64,000 bases of DNA from NCBI RefSeq assembly GCF_019145195.1, contig NZ_JAHSTW010000004.1, forward strand, positions 1-64,000. Direction: 5' to 3'. The stretch's first letter is position 1; every line of letters begins with the position of its first letter. The notes under the pieces were generated by a model. It made no database searches and was not told where the DNA came from. It saw only the letters and a program-made list of their open reading frames with translations. Source of the stretch: Pseudomonas siliginis (lineage in GTDB: Bacteria > Pseudomonadota > Gammaproteobacteria > Pseudomonadales > Pseudomonadaceae). Of the stretch, positions 7,087 to 17,100 are shown piece by piece. A program made the position numbers and the translations under genes.

Positions 7087-9768
7087 TCAAGACACCGGTT
7101 TCAGGTGAGCAGGAAGGGCTTTCACGAACTCTTCAGCCGTCGCCGCGGCTTGCGCTGGGTTGACGTTCTTAAGGCGATCTTGCCAGGCCAGAATCGTGGG
7201 CTTGTCGGCTTCTGGCAGGAGCCGCAGCAGGACCAGGTAGACCTTGAGCATCCGATTGGCGGCTACGTCTGGCAACGAGGATACGAGGAACCGAAACACC
7301 CGTTTTTTGCCCGCCTCGCCGCAGGCCAAACGAGCTGCGCTAGCGAGGTGCCGCAGAAGTTTTAGATTAGCGGCAAGCTGAACTACATCGAAATGCCGTT
7401 CCAAACGGTCCAACAAGCTACTGACTAAGGTCTCGTCTCGTACCCGAAATTCGATCGCTCCGCAGACAGCGTAGAGGAGTTCCCATGTCGCTGTGTTTGG
7501 AGGAGGCAATGGCATCGCGTCCAAAACAACCTTCAGGGTCTGTGCGAATTCGGCTTTCGTATCCGCCGGCAAGTTCGGGTTGCCGTTTACGATACAGTCG
7601 ACCAGCTTAGTCGTTTCGGATGGGGGGAAGCCGGTGGCACGCAACCATTGTAGGTTGGCCGCGACAGCCTCCCGTTGCTGCGCTACGTGGCCTACGCCCT
7701 TGTCTATCACCCATCGCATGAAAGTGTTCCGACCGAAGCTGATACCGGGCTGCGCAAAGACACGTGCGACAACAGGGAACGCTGCTGTGTAGTCGTCTGC
7801 TTGGCTCATGAAGCGCACAGCGTCATGCCCGGTACGCACTCTATCGGGGCCCATCGCAGCGAGCAGCTTCGCGTGTGCACCGCCTAATTGGGTCATTCCG
7901 GCCCCGGTCAAAGCATCGAGCACCTCTAGCCCGCGCGCGAGATCGAGGTAATCGCCTTCGTTCGCGAGTGCATCCGCGAAAGACGTAAGTTCTACCCTGA
8001 AAGATGCCAATGCAGTCGTTTGCTCGTTGAGTCCGTTCTTAAGAAGGCCCAATCCAAAGCGTCGCTCGCGTGCGTCGGCAATGTCGACTTGCTGCAGAAG
8101 GCGCATCTTCAGTTCGATCGCGTTGACGCCTGTCCGTCGCAGGATTGCGGATGCGAGCGAAGCGTGTCCCGATCGAAACCGGTCGCCGACCTCGGCGAAT
8201 ATCAGGCCTTCGTCTTGGGCTCGCACCCATCGCTCGGGTTTCTCTATCATGCGCAGTAGAAGCTGTCTCGGGACGCCTTGATCGCGAACACCACAGGCAC
8301 ACAGACACAAGAACGCCAAATATAGGTCGGGGATCAACTGGTTGACTCGCACCAGCGTGCGATCGGCGATCTTGTCGAGGCTAGATCCGCGCAGCGAGAG
8401 AGAGAGAGCAAATATATCTCCGGCTCGCATAAGGGTGGAGAACTTGGCGGCACTCACATTTCTGTCAGTTAGACCCACCTCGCTCACAAGCTGATTGAAT
8501 TCCTGCACTGACACCGCATCCAGCTTGTATGGAGAGACGTGGACCGGAAAGGGTCTTGGAATAACCTTTTCGTCCTTAGCGCTGGCCAGCACGATCACTT
8601 TTGCCTGAGGTTGCAGCCGCACCTGCTCAAGAACCACAGATTCAGCATCCAATTCATCGCATACGATGATCACCGGCTTACAAGCAATCTCCCCCAAGCG
8701 TACGACTTCGCTCCACGCTTCTACATTGAGGTTCTGAGGCTCAACAACTTCAAAGACGAGCGCTTGGCCTGTGCGATAGAGGTCCCACCCGATGCGTCGG
8801 ACCACGGTGGATTTTCCGGAAGCCGAACTGCCAGTCACAAGGACGACCGCCGCTTTCCTACCCATGGCGGTCAGCGCACTACAGATGTCTTGGTAGCAAT
8901 CACGCCGCGCGTCCAGACCGTAGTGGATTGCCGCCCAAGAAACACGCCCACTGTCCCGGAACTCGCGCTGAACGCCTTGGACGTCATGGAAGGAGTTTTC
9001 GCTGGGAAGAAAGCTGATCGGCGAGCGGCCACTAGCCGGATGGAAGTCTGGGAGCCCCATGAGCGCAAGAGCTGCATCGCTTGCAAACAAGTTGCGAGGT
9101 GGCGTCAGCAATCCCTTAAGGCTGTCCAGAGAGGCCTGAATGTGGGCTAGCGGAACGCCGAACATCGCCAGCTTGGCAAATGCGAGGATCTCTTGCTCAT
9201 GTTGTTGGCCCTCTAACTGAGGGCTCAGTCGCACGCTCGTATTCCGGACGACGTACTTGGCGAACTCCAACGTGTCCCCGGATTTGGTCACTGGATTCTC
9301 AAGGTACTCGAAGTCCTTGACTAGCTCCGCAGCGAGGATCTGGCTGTAAGACCCGCGGATCAGGCGAAGCATCTCTGTACCTGTGACCACACCACTCGAA
9401 ACCAGAAGAAACTTGAGCTGCATGCTCTTAAGAAGCCTTACATCGGGTGGCTCCCCACATGCATCGATAGCATCGCACATGAAGCCATGCAGGATGCTCC
9501 GGACACCTTCGAAGTCGTATTCCTTCTCGGGCGTGTCCTTGTACTGAATAAAAACCTGCCTTCCGTCTCCGTACATCGTGTCGATGTCCTGGGCGCCTTC
9601 GTAACGCACTTGGACAAGGCCGGCCTCGCAGAAAAGCAGTTGGGCGATAAGGTGCAAAGCATGTGATGCTTGGTATTCGAAACCTTTCAACGCGACACGC
9701 CCGCCTTGGCGCGCACGTGTGCGGAGGAACTTGCCTTCAACGGCCCAGGACTGCGGCTTTACCATCAT
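7087..9768 (-). CDS. STAND-like P-loop NTPase with N-terminal Cap4-like nuclease domain
   Basis: This protein is 893 residues from the ATG at 9768. The N-terminal about 200 residues look like a DUF4297/Cap4-type PD-(D/E)xK nuclease: GFEYQ at 29-33, then EGAQDID at 57-63 and QYK at 75-77. A P-loop GSSASGKST (313-321) and a Walker B CDELD (about 370-374) follow. The rest is a long Leu- and Ala-rich helical region (about residues 560-893), typical of the sensor repeats of STAND proteins. Nuclease–NTPase–sensor is the layout of Avs-type anti-phage proteins, in which the sensor binds a phage protein and releases the nuclease. I do not recognise it as a named Avs type. An upstream in-frame start at 9891 is less likely, since AGAGGA precedes 9768. 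It stands alone, without a partner gene. Confidence 0.72.
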   Translation of the reverse strand: MMVKPQSWAVEGKFLRTRARQGGRVALKGFEYQASHALHLIAQLLFCEAGLVQVRYEGAQDIDTMYGDGRQVFIQYKDTPEKEYDFEGVRSILHGFMCDAIDACGEPPDVRLLKSMQLKFLLVSSGVVTGTEMLRLIRGSYSQILAAELVKDFEYLENPVTKSGDTLEFAKYVVRNTSVRLSPQLEGQQHEQEILAFAKLAMFGVPLAHIQASLDSLKGLLTPPRNLFASDAALALMGLPDFHPASGRSPISFLPSENSFHDVQGVQREFRDSGRVSWAAIHYGLDARRDCYQDICSALTAMGRKAAVVLVTGSSASGKSTVVRRIGWDLYRTGQALVFEVVEPQNLNVEAWSEVVRLGEIACKPVIIVCDELDAESVVLEQVRLQPQAKVIVLASAKDEKVIPRPFPVHVSPYKLDAVSVQEFNQLVSEVGLTDRNVSAAKFSTLMRAGDIFALSLSLRGSSLDKIADRTLVRVNQLIPDLYLAFLCLCACGVRDQGVPRQLLLRMIEKPERWVRAQDEGLIFAEVGDRFRSGHASLASAILRRTGVNAIELKMRLLQQVDIADARERRFGLGLLKNGLNEQTTALASFRVELTSFADALANEGDYLDLARGLEVLDALTGAGMTQLGGAHAKLLAAMGPDRVRTGHDAVRFMSQADDYTAAFPVVARVFAQPGISFGRNTFMRWVIDKGVGHVAQQREAVAANLQWLRATGFPPSETTKLVDCIVNGNPNLPADTKAEFAQTLKVVLDAMPLPPPNTATWELLYAVCGAIEFRVRDETLVSSLLDRLERHFDVVQLAANLKLLRHLASAARLACGEAGKKRVFRFLVSSLPDVAANRMLKVYLVLLRLLPEADKPTILAWQDRLKNVNPAQAAATAEEFVKALPAHLKPVS

Positions 9769-10641
9769 GAATTCCGTTTCCTCTGAACTGAATGGCCGAC
9801 GAGGCCGGACGGCCCCTAGAATAGCGGCCACCGCAATCGTCGTGCGAATAAATCCTTCAGCCAGAACGGCTGAGGTGGGCCAGCGCGCCAACGCGTCCCT
9901 TCCGTCTACCCGCTCGTGTCAGACTTGGCACCGAAATGCCCGTACCAAGTTCGCGATCCCTCAATTACAAGAAATCGAATCGGTGAGGCTGGCTCACTCC
10001 GGCCGACCTCCACAGTTCGTCAGATTGCAGCCTTAAAAGATGCTCGCCCTCAGAAAATAAAGCATGCCAGTGCTGTCTGTCATGAACGTCTGCTCGTTGC
10101 CGAGAGCGGCCAGCCCACCCGCCTGTTCGCTCGCTCGACATTAGGAGGTTCGTCTGGCATCTGGAAAGACGCCCGATTTGGAGTTCATTCCGCGTGGACT
10201 TCGTCTCTAGTTACGCGCTCGCGTAAGATGAATGCTAATCCACTGCGGGTTCTTAAGTTTTGACTTCGCATTGAGTCGACGAATGGGATCCGAGTGGAAA
10301 ATAGAGCGTCTCGATGGTAGGAACGAAGTGAGGGCGTATTTTGCGAAGTGCGCAAGAAGTTGCGCAGTTGGTCATAATATTTTGCAGTCCAATTGCCCTG
10401 CAGGCCACGATTCACGTGGTCTGGAGCCAAGTGCGCAAAAAGTTGCGCAGTACTGCGCAAGAAGTTGCGCACTTTTTCAAAGATTTCCTCAGCTTGGCGC
10501 TCAGAAAATCGTGAAATCTCTCTCAACCTATTGAACTGTATGGGTTTCTGGAGAATTGGCACATTTTTTGATTGTTGGTGGCCACTCTGACAGGCAATGG
10601 TGCCTGCCAGTGTTATATCCAGAAGCAAGGAGAGCATCCCC
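9769..10641. other. Long intergenic region between the NTPase gene and hcp
   Basis: This 873-base stretch separates two divergently transcribed genes. Short open frames exist (for example 9916-10263), but none has a ribosome site or protein-like composition. It holds the palindrome cluster listed separately, and presumably promoters for both neighbours. Confidence 0.5.
10349..10471. promoter_or_regulatory. Three-copy 18-bp palindrome cluster (putative operators)
   Basis: TGCGCAAGAAGTTGCGCA occurs at 10349-10366 and 10454-10471, and TGCGCAAAAAGTTGCGCA at 10432-10449. Each has perfect 7-base arms (TGCGCAA/TTGCGCA) around a 4-base spacer. The last two start 22 bases apart, about two helical turns; the first starts 83 bases before the second, close to eight turns. 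This phasing suits cooperative binding of a dimeric regulator on one DNA face. The cluster lies 171-293 bases upstream of hcp and about 580 bases from the NTPase gene. No matching regulator is adjacent. Confidence 0.6.
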
Positions 10642-11157
10642 ATGGCAACACCAGCGTACATGTCCGTCACTGGCGAAAAACAAGGCCTGATCACTGCCGG
10701 CGCCTTCACCGCCGACTCCGTTGGCAACACCTACCAGGAAGGTCACGAAGACCAGGTCATGGTTCAGGCTTTCAGCCACGACGTGATCATCCCGCGTGAC
10801 CCACAATCCGGTCAGCCAACCGGTCAGCGCGTTCACAAGCCAGTTGTGATCACCAAGGTCTACGACAAGGCTTCGCCTCTGCTGCAAGCCGCTCTGACTT
10901 CCGGCGAGCGCATGAGCGAAATCGTTATCCAGTGGTTCCGTACTTCGGCTCAAGGTACTCAAGAGCACTACTACACCACCAAACTGGAAGACGCGATCAT
11001 CGTCGCCATCAACAACAAAATGCACAACTGCCAGGATCCAGGCAACTCGCACTTCACCCACCTGGAAGAAGTGCAGTTCACCTACCGCAAAATCACCTGG
11101 ACCCACGAAGTATCCGGTACTTCGGGTTCCGATGACTGGCGTGCTCCAGTCGTTTAA
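10642..11157 (+). CDS. hcp: Type VI secretion tube protein Hcp
   Basis: This 172-residue Hcp-family protein (DUF796) forms hexameric rings that stack into the T6SS inner tube and can carry effectors. Typical parts are the N-terminal MATPAYMSVTGEKQG, the beta-barrel stretch HDVIIPRDPQSGQPTGQR and the C-terminal EEVQFTYRKITWTHE. The ATG at 10642 has AAGGAGAG eight bases upstream; an in-frame start at 10597 lacks one. It heads the hcp–vgrG–rhs cassette. No sheath, baseplate or membrane-complex genes are in the window, so this is an orphan cassette served by a T6SS elsewhere. Confidence 0.95.
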   Translation: MATPAYMSVTGEKQGLITAGAFTADSVGNTYQEGHEDQVMVQAFSHDVIIPRDPQSGQPTGQRVHKPVVITKVYDKASPLLQAALTSGERMSEIVIQWFRTSAQGTQEHYYTTKLEDAIIVAINNKMHNCQDPGNSHFTHLEEVQFTYRKITWTHEVSGTSGSDDWRAPVV

Positions 11158-11177
11158 TTACGGCTGATGTTGTATTC

Positions 11178-11206
11178 GCCCCGGTCGGTATGGCTGATCG
11201 GGGTGG
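11178..11206 (+). terminator. Hairpin between hcp and vgrG (weak terminator or attenuator)
   Basis: GCCCCGGTC pairs with GATCGGGGTGGC across a short loop with one mismatch. It has no T-run, so it may only reduce transcription into vgrG, which would keep hcp in excess. Confidence 0.35.
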
Positions 11207-11281
11207 CTTGATCTAAAGAATTCTTGCGTGCATCACTTTTGTTGACTGATGCCCGACGCAGCATTGCGCGAGGAACAAGGG

Positions 11282-14188
11282 ATGTTCTCACCGGCCAACC
11301 AGCCTCATTTCAATCTGACCATCGATGGCATCGACAGCGATTTTCAAGTGCTGTCATTCACTGGTCGGGAGGCACTCAACACACCCTTCGAGTTCGAACT
11401 GGAACTGGTCAGCGAAAAAGCATCGATCAACCTCGAAAGCGTGCTGCATAAGCTGGCGTTTCTTCAGTTGTCCCCGACCGGTACCGGCATTCATGGACTG
11501 GTCTACAGCATCGCTCAGGGCGAGGCCGGCAAACGCCTGACGCGCTACATGATCTCCCTGCGCCCGCAACTGGCGTACCTCGCGCACCGAGTCAATCAGC
11601 GGATCTTCCAGCAGATGACCGTGCAGCAGATCATCAGCAAGGTGCTGGAAGAACACGGCATCCTCGCCAGCGATTATCACTTCCAGCTCAGTGCGATTTA
11701 TCCCGAGCGCATCTACTGCGTGCAGTACGACGAGTCGGATCTGCATTTCATACAGCGCCTGTGCGAGGAAGAGGGTATTCACTACCACTTCCAGCACACG
11801 TCCAGCGGCCACAAACTCACCTTCGGCGATGACCAGACGGTGTTTCCGAAACTCGCCCCCGTGGCCTATCAGCAGAACTCCGGGCTGGTCGCCGACACCC
11901 CGGTGGTCAAGCGCTTCGGTCTGCGCCTGGCTACCCGCACCAGCCGCACTACGCGGCGCGATTACGACTTCGTCAAACCGAAAATCGAGCTGGAAAGCGA
12001 TGCCAAAAGCAGCGCTCAGCCGGACCTGGAAGATTACGATTATCCGGGCCGATTCGTTGACCGTGACCGCGGCAAACATCTGGCTAATCGCGCGCTGGAA
12101 CGCCATCGCAGCGACTACCGTCTGGCCGAAGGTAACAGCGACCAGCCGATTCTTGTCAGCGGGCATTTTCTTGCCCTGACCGAACACGCCAACCCGACGT
12201 GGAACGACCTGTGGCTGCTCACTGAAATCTTCCACGAAGGCAAGCAGCCGCAAGTGCTGGAAGAGTCGGTGACTAGCGACACCACGGACAATAAGGACGA
12301 TTTCCACCAGGGCTACCGCAACCGCTTCAGCGCGATCCCGTGGGATGTGCCGTACCGTCCGCCGCTCGATCACCCGAAACCGAAAGTCCTCGGCACCCAG
12401 AGTGCCGTGGTCTGCGGCCCGGAAGGCGAAGAGATCTACTGCGACCAGTACGGCCGGGTGAAGGTGCAGTTCTTCTGGGACCGCGAAGGCAAGCACGACG
12501 ACATGACCAGTTGCTGGATGCGCGTCGCGTCGAGCTGGGCCGCCGAAACCTTCGGCTCGATCAACATTCCGCGCGTCGGCATGGAGGTCTTGATCACCTT
12601 CCTTGAGGGTGATCCTGATCAGCCGCTGATCACCGGTTGTTTATACCACGGCGCCAATCTGCCGCCGTACAAACTGCCGGATTTCAAGACCCTTGCCACG
12701 GTCAAGAGCAAGGAATACAAGGGCAGCCGCGCCAACGAACTGAGGATCGACGACACCACCAGCGAGATCAGCATTGCGCTGCGCAGTGATCACGGTGCGA
12801 GCGCGATCAACCTCGGTTATCTGACCCATCCACGCCCAAGCGGTGGTCAGCCGCGTGGCGAGGGTTTCGAATTACGCACCGACCGCCACGGCGCAGTGCG
12901 TGCTGGTGCAGGCCTGCTGATCACCACCGAGCCACGTCCGAACGAATCGAAACATCACAAGGATCTGCCGGAAACCGCCGAACGACTCGCCACCGCGAGC
13001 GATCAGCAGGACGGTTTTGCGGTGCAGGCCAAAGAGCTACAAGCGCAGGAGGCCGGCGATCAGGACGACGTGGCCAAGGCCTTGCACGCACAGCATCAAG
13101 GCGTGCTTGGCAGTGGCCCGGCGAACATGACCGCTAATGAGTTCCCGGAATTCACGGAACCGCATCTGGTACTGGCCAGCCCGGCCGGCATCGCCCTGAC
13201 CACACCGCGCTCCAGTCACATCGCTACCGGCGAACACTTGGCGCTGAGCAGCACCGGTCACACCAGTCTCTCCATCGGTAAACGTCTGCTGGCCAGCGCT
13301 AGTCGCGGCATGCGCCTGTTCGTTCAAAGCATGGGGTGGCGTCTGGTAGCCGCGTCCGGCGACATTGACGTGCGCGCGCTGAAGGACAGCATCAACCTGC
13401 TGGCCAAACTCAACATCACTGCCAATGCCGACCGCATCACCATCACCGCGAAAACCGAATTGGTGATCCAAGGGGGCGGCAGTGCCACGACTTACAACGC
13501 TGGTGGCATTACTCACGCTACCAGTGGCCCGTACACGGCGCATGCGGCGAACTTTGCCTATACCGGAGCGAAGAGTTTAGCAGGCGTGTTCCCTGAGCCG
13601 CCGAAACCTGGCAAGGGCAACCTTGAGCTGTTCAACCAGTACGCCGGACGCCAAGGCATCAAGGAAGGTGATTACGAAGTCATCGATGCGTTGGGCAAAA
13701 GCATCAAGGGCAAGCTCGACGGCAAGGGCTTTGCAAGCGTTTCTGGTGCTGCACCGGGACCGGCGCGCGTGCTGTTTGGCAAAGATCCGGCCGATACCTG
13801 GAGCGAAGGCAGCTATATCGGCAAGCCGGAGTGGCCATTGAATCCGCCGGGCGCGGACGAAGCTCCAAGTCAAGTGCAAGCAATGGTTGCTCAGGTGTTG
13901 CCAAGCAAGAGTTGGGATGTGCTGGAGAAGGGCAAGGATATGGCTCAGACAGGGATGAGTGCTGTACAGACGGCACAAGGCGCAATGCAATCGGCGCAAC
14001 AGGTCAAAGGCGCTGTACAGGGCGGAGTGACTGGCTTGCCAAAACTGGCGAGTGCAGCGACACCGAGCGCGTCGACTATTCTTAGCGCAGCCAGCAAAGC
14101 GGGCAAGCTGCCAAGCCTTCCGGTCCCGTCCTTGCCCAAACCAGCGCTTAAGACAGCTGACCTGTTGAATGGGGAGGTGCTGTCATGA
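11282..14188 (+). CDS. vgrG: Type VI secretion spike protein VgrG with C-terminal extension
   Basis: This 968-residue VgrG (TssI) forms the trimeric T6SS spike. Residues 1 to about 350 are the gp27-like base (phage GPD family). An OB-fold/gp5-like part follows with YCDQYGRVKVQFFWD and GDPDQPLITGCLYH (about residues 383-460). A DUF2345-like beta-helix lies near 600-760. Beyond it are about 200 extra residues: a compact domain (GNLELFNQYAGRQGIKEGDY) and a Ser/Ala/Pro-rich helical tail. Such extensions dock a specific effector, here presumably the Rhs encoded immediately downstream with a 4-base ATGA overlap. The start at 11282 has AGGAACAAGGG upstream; an in-frame ATG 33 bases earlier is poorer. 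Confidence 0.94.
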   Translation: MFSPANQPHFNLTIDGIDSDFQVLSFTGREALNTPFEFELELVSEKASINLESVLHKLAFLQLSPTGTGIHGLVYSIAQGEAGKRLTRYMISLRPQLAYLAHRVNQRIFQQMTVQQIISKVLEEHGILASDYHFQLSAIYPERIYCVQYDESDLHFIQRLCEEEGIHYHFQHTSSGHKLTFGDDQTVFPKLAPVAYQQNSGLVADTPVVKRFGLRLATRTSRTTRRDYDFVKPKIELESDAKSSAQPDLEDYDYPGRFVDRDRGKHLANRALERHRSDYRLAEGNSDQPILVSGHFLALTEHANPTWNDLWLLTEIFHEGKQPQVLEESVTSDTTDNKDDFHQGYRNRFSAIPWDVPYRPPLDHPKPKVLGTQSAVVCGPEGEEIYCDQYGRVKVQFFWDREGKHDDMTSCWMRVASSWAAETFGSINIPRVGMEVLITFLEGDPDQPLITGCLYHGANLPPYKLPDFKTLATVKSKEYKGSRANELRIDDTTSEISIALRSDHGASAINLGYLTHPRPSGGQPRGEGFELRTDRHGAVRAGAGLLITTEPRPNESKHHKDLPETAERLATASDQQDGFAVQAKELQAQEAGDQDDVAKALHAQHQGVLGSGPANMTANEFPEFTEPHLVLASPAGIALTTPRSSHIATGEHLALSSTGHTSLSIGKRLLASASRGMRLFVQSMGWRLVAASGDIDVRALKDSINLLAKLNITANADRITITAKTELVIQGGGSATTYNAGGITHATSGPYTAHAANFAYTGAKSLAGVFPEPPKPGKGNLELFNQYAGRQGIKEGDYEVIDALGKSIKGKLDGKGFASVSGAAPGPARVLFGKDPADTWSEGSYIGKPEWPLNPPGADEAPSQVQAMVAQVLPSKSWDVLEKGKDMAQTGMSAVQTAQGAMQSAQQVKGAVQGGVTGLPKLASAATPSASTILSAASKAGKLPSLPVPSLPKPALKTADLLNGEVLS

Positions 14189-17100
14189 CTGAAGCTGCCG
14201 TTGCCAAGAAGCGCGAGCCTCAGGTAGCCGTCGTTCCGCTCAACACGCTGGATGTGCAGGACGTGGGTCGTGGTGCCGCTCGGTTTGATGCCTGGCTGCG
14301 ATCCATCAGCGGTGATGTGGTCACACTTGATCGAATCAAAGGGGTCGCCGGGTCACTGCCGGTTGTAGGCAACATCATGGCGCTGGTCGATGCGCTTGGC
14401 GACATCGTCACGCTTACCAAAAGCAAGCAGCGGGAGTTGCTAGATTGGGTCAGCCTGGGTATCAACCTGATCGGTGTTTTACCAGCCCCTCCGACCATGG
14501 CTGCTGCTCGTATGAGTTTGCGCCCGACCTTGTTTTTGGTACGTCAGGAGCTGCGTAACAGCGCCAAGATGCTGTTAGGCGACTCAATGATCGAAGTGCT
14601 GGTCGGGCACTTGAACGCCACCATCGTCGGCACGATCGATGACTTCGTAAAACAGGCCCAAGGCAAACTTTCGGGCATTCTCGCCGATGCTGGAAAACTG
14701 GGCGAGAGCGCAGTTACCGAAATCGCAAAGGGTCTCGAGGCCGTTGTAAACGGCAAGCTCGATTCTAAAGGCGATGCGCGTGCAGCGGGGCAGAAGATCA
14801 CGGCGGCGGGCAATCAACTGCTTAGCGATCCCAAGGCGGCCATCAGCAATATCTTTGGGGCTGCATTCAGTGCCTATAAAGCTGTCGGTAAAGGGGTGGC
14901 CAACAGCGCGGCGAAGAACCTTCTGCCGGACCAGGCTAAAAAACTGGTGATGATGCACACCGGCACGTTGAGAGCGATGGGGCCGGAAATCAAAACCCAA
15001 CTGAGTAAGTTGGGTGACCCGGGAACGCGGCACTCCATCGGTTGGTTGTTGCAAATGCTCAGCGGTGCCGTGGTGACCTGGCGTAAGCGCCGAGGGCATG
15101 GACAGAGCGCTAGCGTGAAACCCAATGCCACCAGTAAGGCGCAAAACAAAGCAGGTGAAGGCCGGCTCGAAGCCAGCAGCCGTCAGGCTCCTGCGAACGC
15201 TAACGCCAATGGCCAGAAAAATGGTGCATGCGCGGGTACTTGCAACAGTATTAGTTTCGCGTTGGGCTCCGAGTCGCTAAGCCATACCGATTTCAGCCTC
15301 CCAGGTCCATTTCCTATTGAATGGGTGCGTACCTATAGCTCCCGGTTCGATGCCTTTGACAATGGCGAACTGGGCGCTCGGTGGGTGACAGAGTTCACCA
15401 CCCGATTCGACTGCAAGGGCGATGGTCTGGTTTTCTTTGGAGCCGACGGTCGTAGCATCGATTTTCCTCTGCCCAAGGTGGGCCTCTTTCACTATGACCC
15501 CGTAGAAAATCTCACGCTGGTTCGCTCCGGCGAGGATCAACTGCTGGTTTGCTTCGGTTTCGAGCGCAAAGAAACCTATGTCCGTCGTGGTCGTTCCTTC
15601 TGGCTGACGGATGTCAAAATGCGCAGTGGCGCGGGGCTGATGCTGCACTATGAGCATCGGCACGGGGACGCCCTGGTATTGTCTGACCTGATTACCTATC
15701 AAGGGGATATCACGCAGGTCCACTTGCACGTGGGAACCCTGCTTGATGATCAAGGACGGCTGGCCGGTCTTTGGGAAATCCGTGACGGCGCGCCTGTACG
15801 GCAACTCTGTAATTACCAATACAACGTCCACGGCGATCTGATCCAGGCTCAGGATGAAAACGGTGCTGACTGGAACTATCAGTATCAGCATCATCTGCTG
15901 ACTCGATACACCGATCGCACCGGCCGCGGGTTGAATCTGGAGTGGGACGGCCACACCTCACACGCCAAGGCCGTGCGCGAGTGGGCGGATGACGGCAGTT
16001 TCGATACTCGTCTTGAATGGGACGAAAACATCCGCCTGACATATGTCACCGATGCCCATGGCAACGAGACTTGGCACTACTACGACATCAAGGGCTACAC
16101 CTACCGGATTCGGTATCCCGATGAACGTTCAGAGTGGTTCTTTCGCGATGACGCAAAAAACATCATTCGTCACGTTCATACAGACGGGACCTCCGATCAA
16201 TACAGCTATGACGAGCGCGGTAATTTGCTCGAGCACATCAGTCCCGACGGCAGTGTCGCTCACTACGCCTACGATGATCTCAATCAACTGATCAAGGTTA
16301 GTGATGCAGAAGGTGGGCAATGGCAGCGAGCTTACGATGATGCCGGCAATTTGGTGGAGTCGGTCGATCCGCTTGGAAACAAGACGGAGTATGCCTACGA
16401 CAAAGCAGGTCAGTTGATCGCTATCAAGGACGCAATCGGCAACGAGAAAGCGCTTGAGTACAACGATGCTGGTCAGCTTCTGAAATATACCGATTGCTCT
16501 GGCAAGACCAGCGAATGGGAATACAACGATCGCGGTCAGATGATCTGTTTTACCGATGCAGCAGGACAAAGCACCGAGTATGAGTACAAGGCTGGACATA
16601 TCGCCCTGATTACGCATCCAGATAAAACCCAGGAGCGATTCGAGCGTGATGCCGAAGGGCGTCTGCTTGCCCATATTGACGGTCTGGATCGCTGCACGAC
16701 ATGGAGCTATAACGCTGCCGGATTGATTGCCGAGCGCGTAGACGCCTGCGAGCAAACGCTTCGCTACCGTTGGGACCGGCTGGGTCGTCTTGTAGCGCTG
16801 GAAAACGAAAACGAGCAGCGCACCCAATTTCACTATGACCCTGTCGGAAGGTTGCTTGAGGAAAAAGGATTCGATGGCGTTGCTACGCGCTATCAGTACG
16901 ATTCCGAGAGCGGGCGTTTGGCGAGAGCCATTACCGGTGAGCGTGTCATTTCGATGTCGTTTGACCCCATGGGACGGCTTGTCGAACGCCATGCGAGCTT
17001 GGGCAATACGTCTCAAAGTGAATCCTTTGCGTATGACGGTAACGGCAACATGGTTTTGGCCACGAATGACCAAAGCCGGCTGCTGTGGTTCTATGATTTG

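Noticed and set aside
9916..10263. Short frame in the gap before hcp
   Set aside because: No ribosome site, mixed composition, and no family pattern; overlaps other frames of equal quality.
10349..10471. CRISPR array
   Set aside because: Only three palindromic units with irregular spacing (83 and 22 bases); no spacers of even length and no cas genes in the window.
11354..12496. Long open frame antisense to vgrG
   Set aside because: It mirrors the codon pattern of the high-GC vgrG gene on the opposite strand, has no ribosome site and no recognisable domain.
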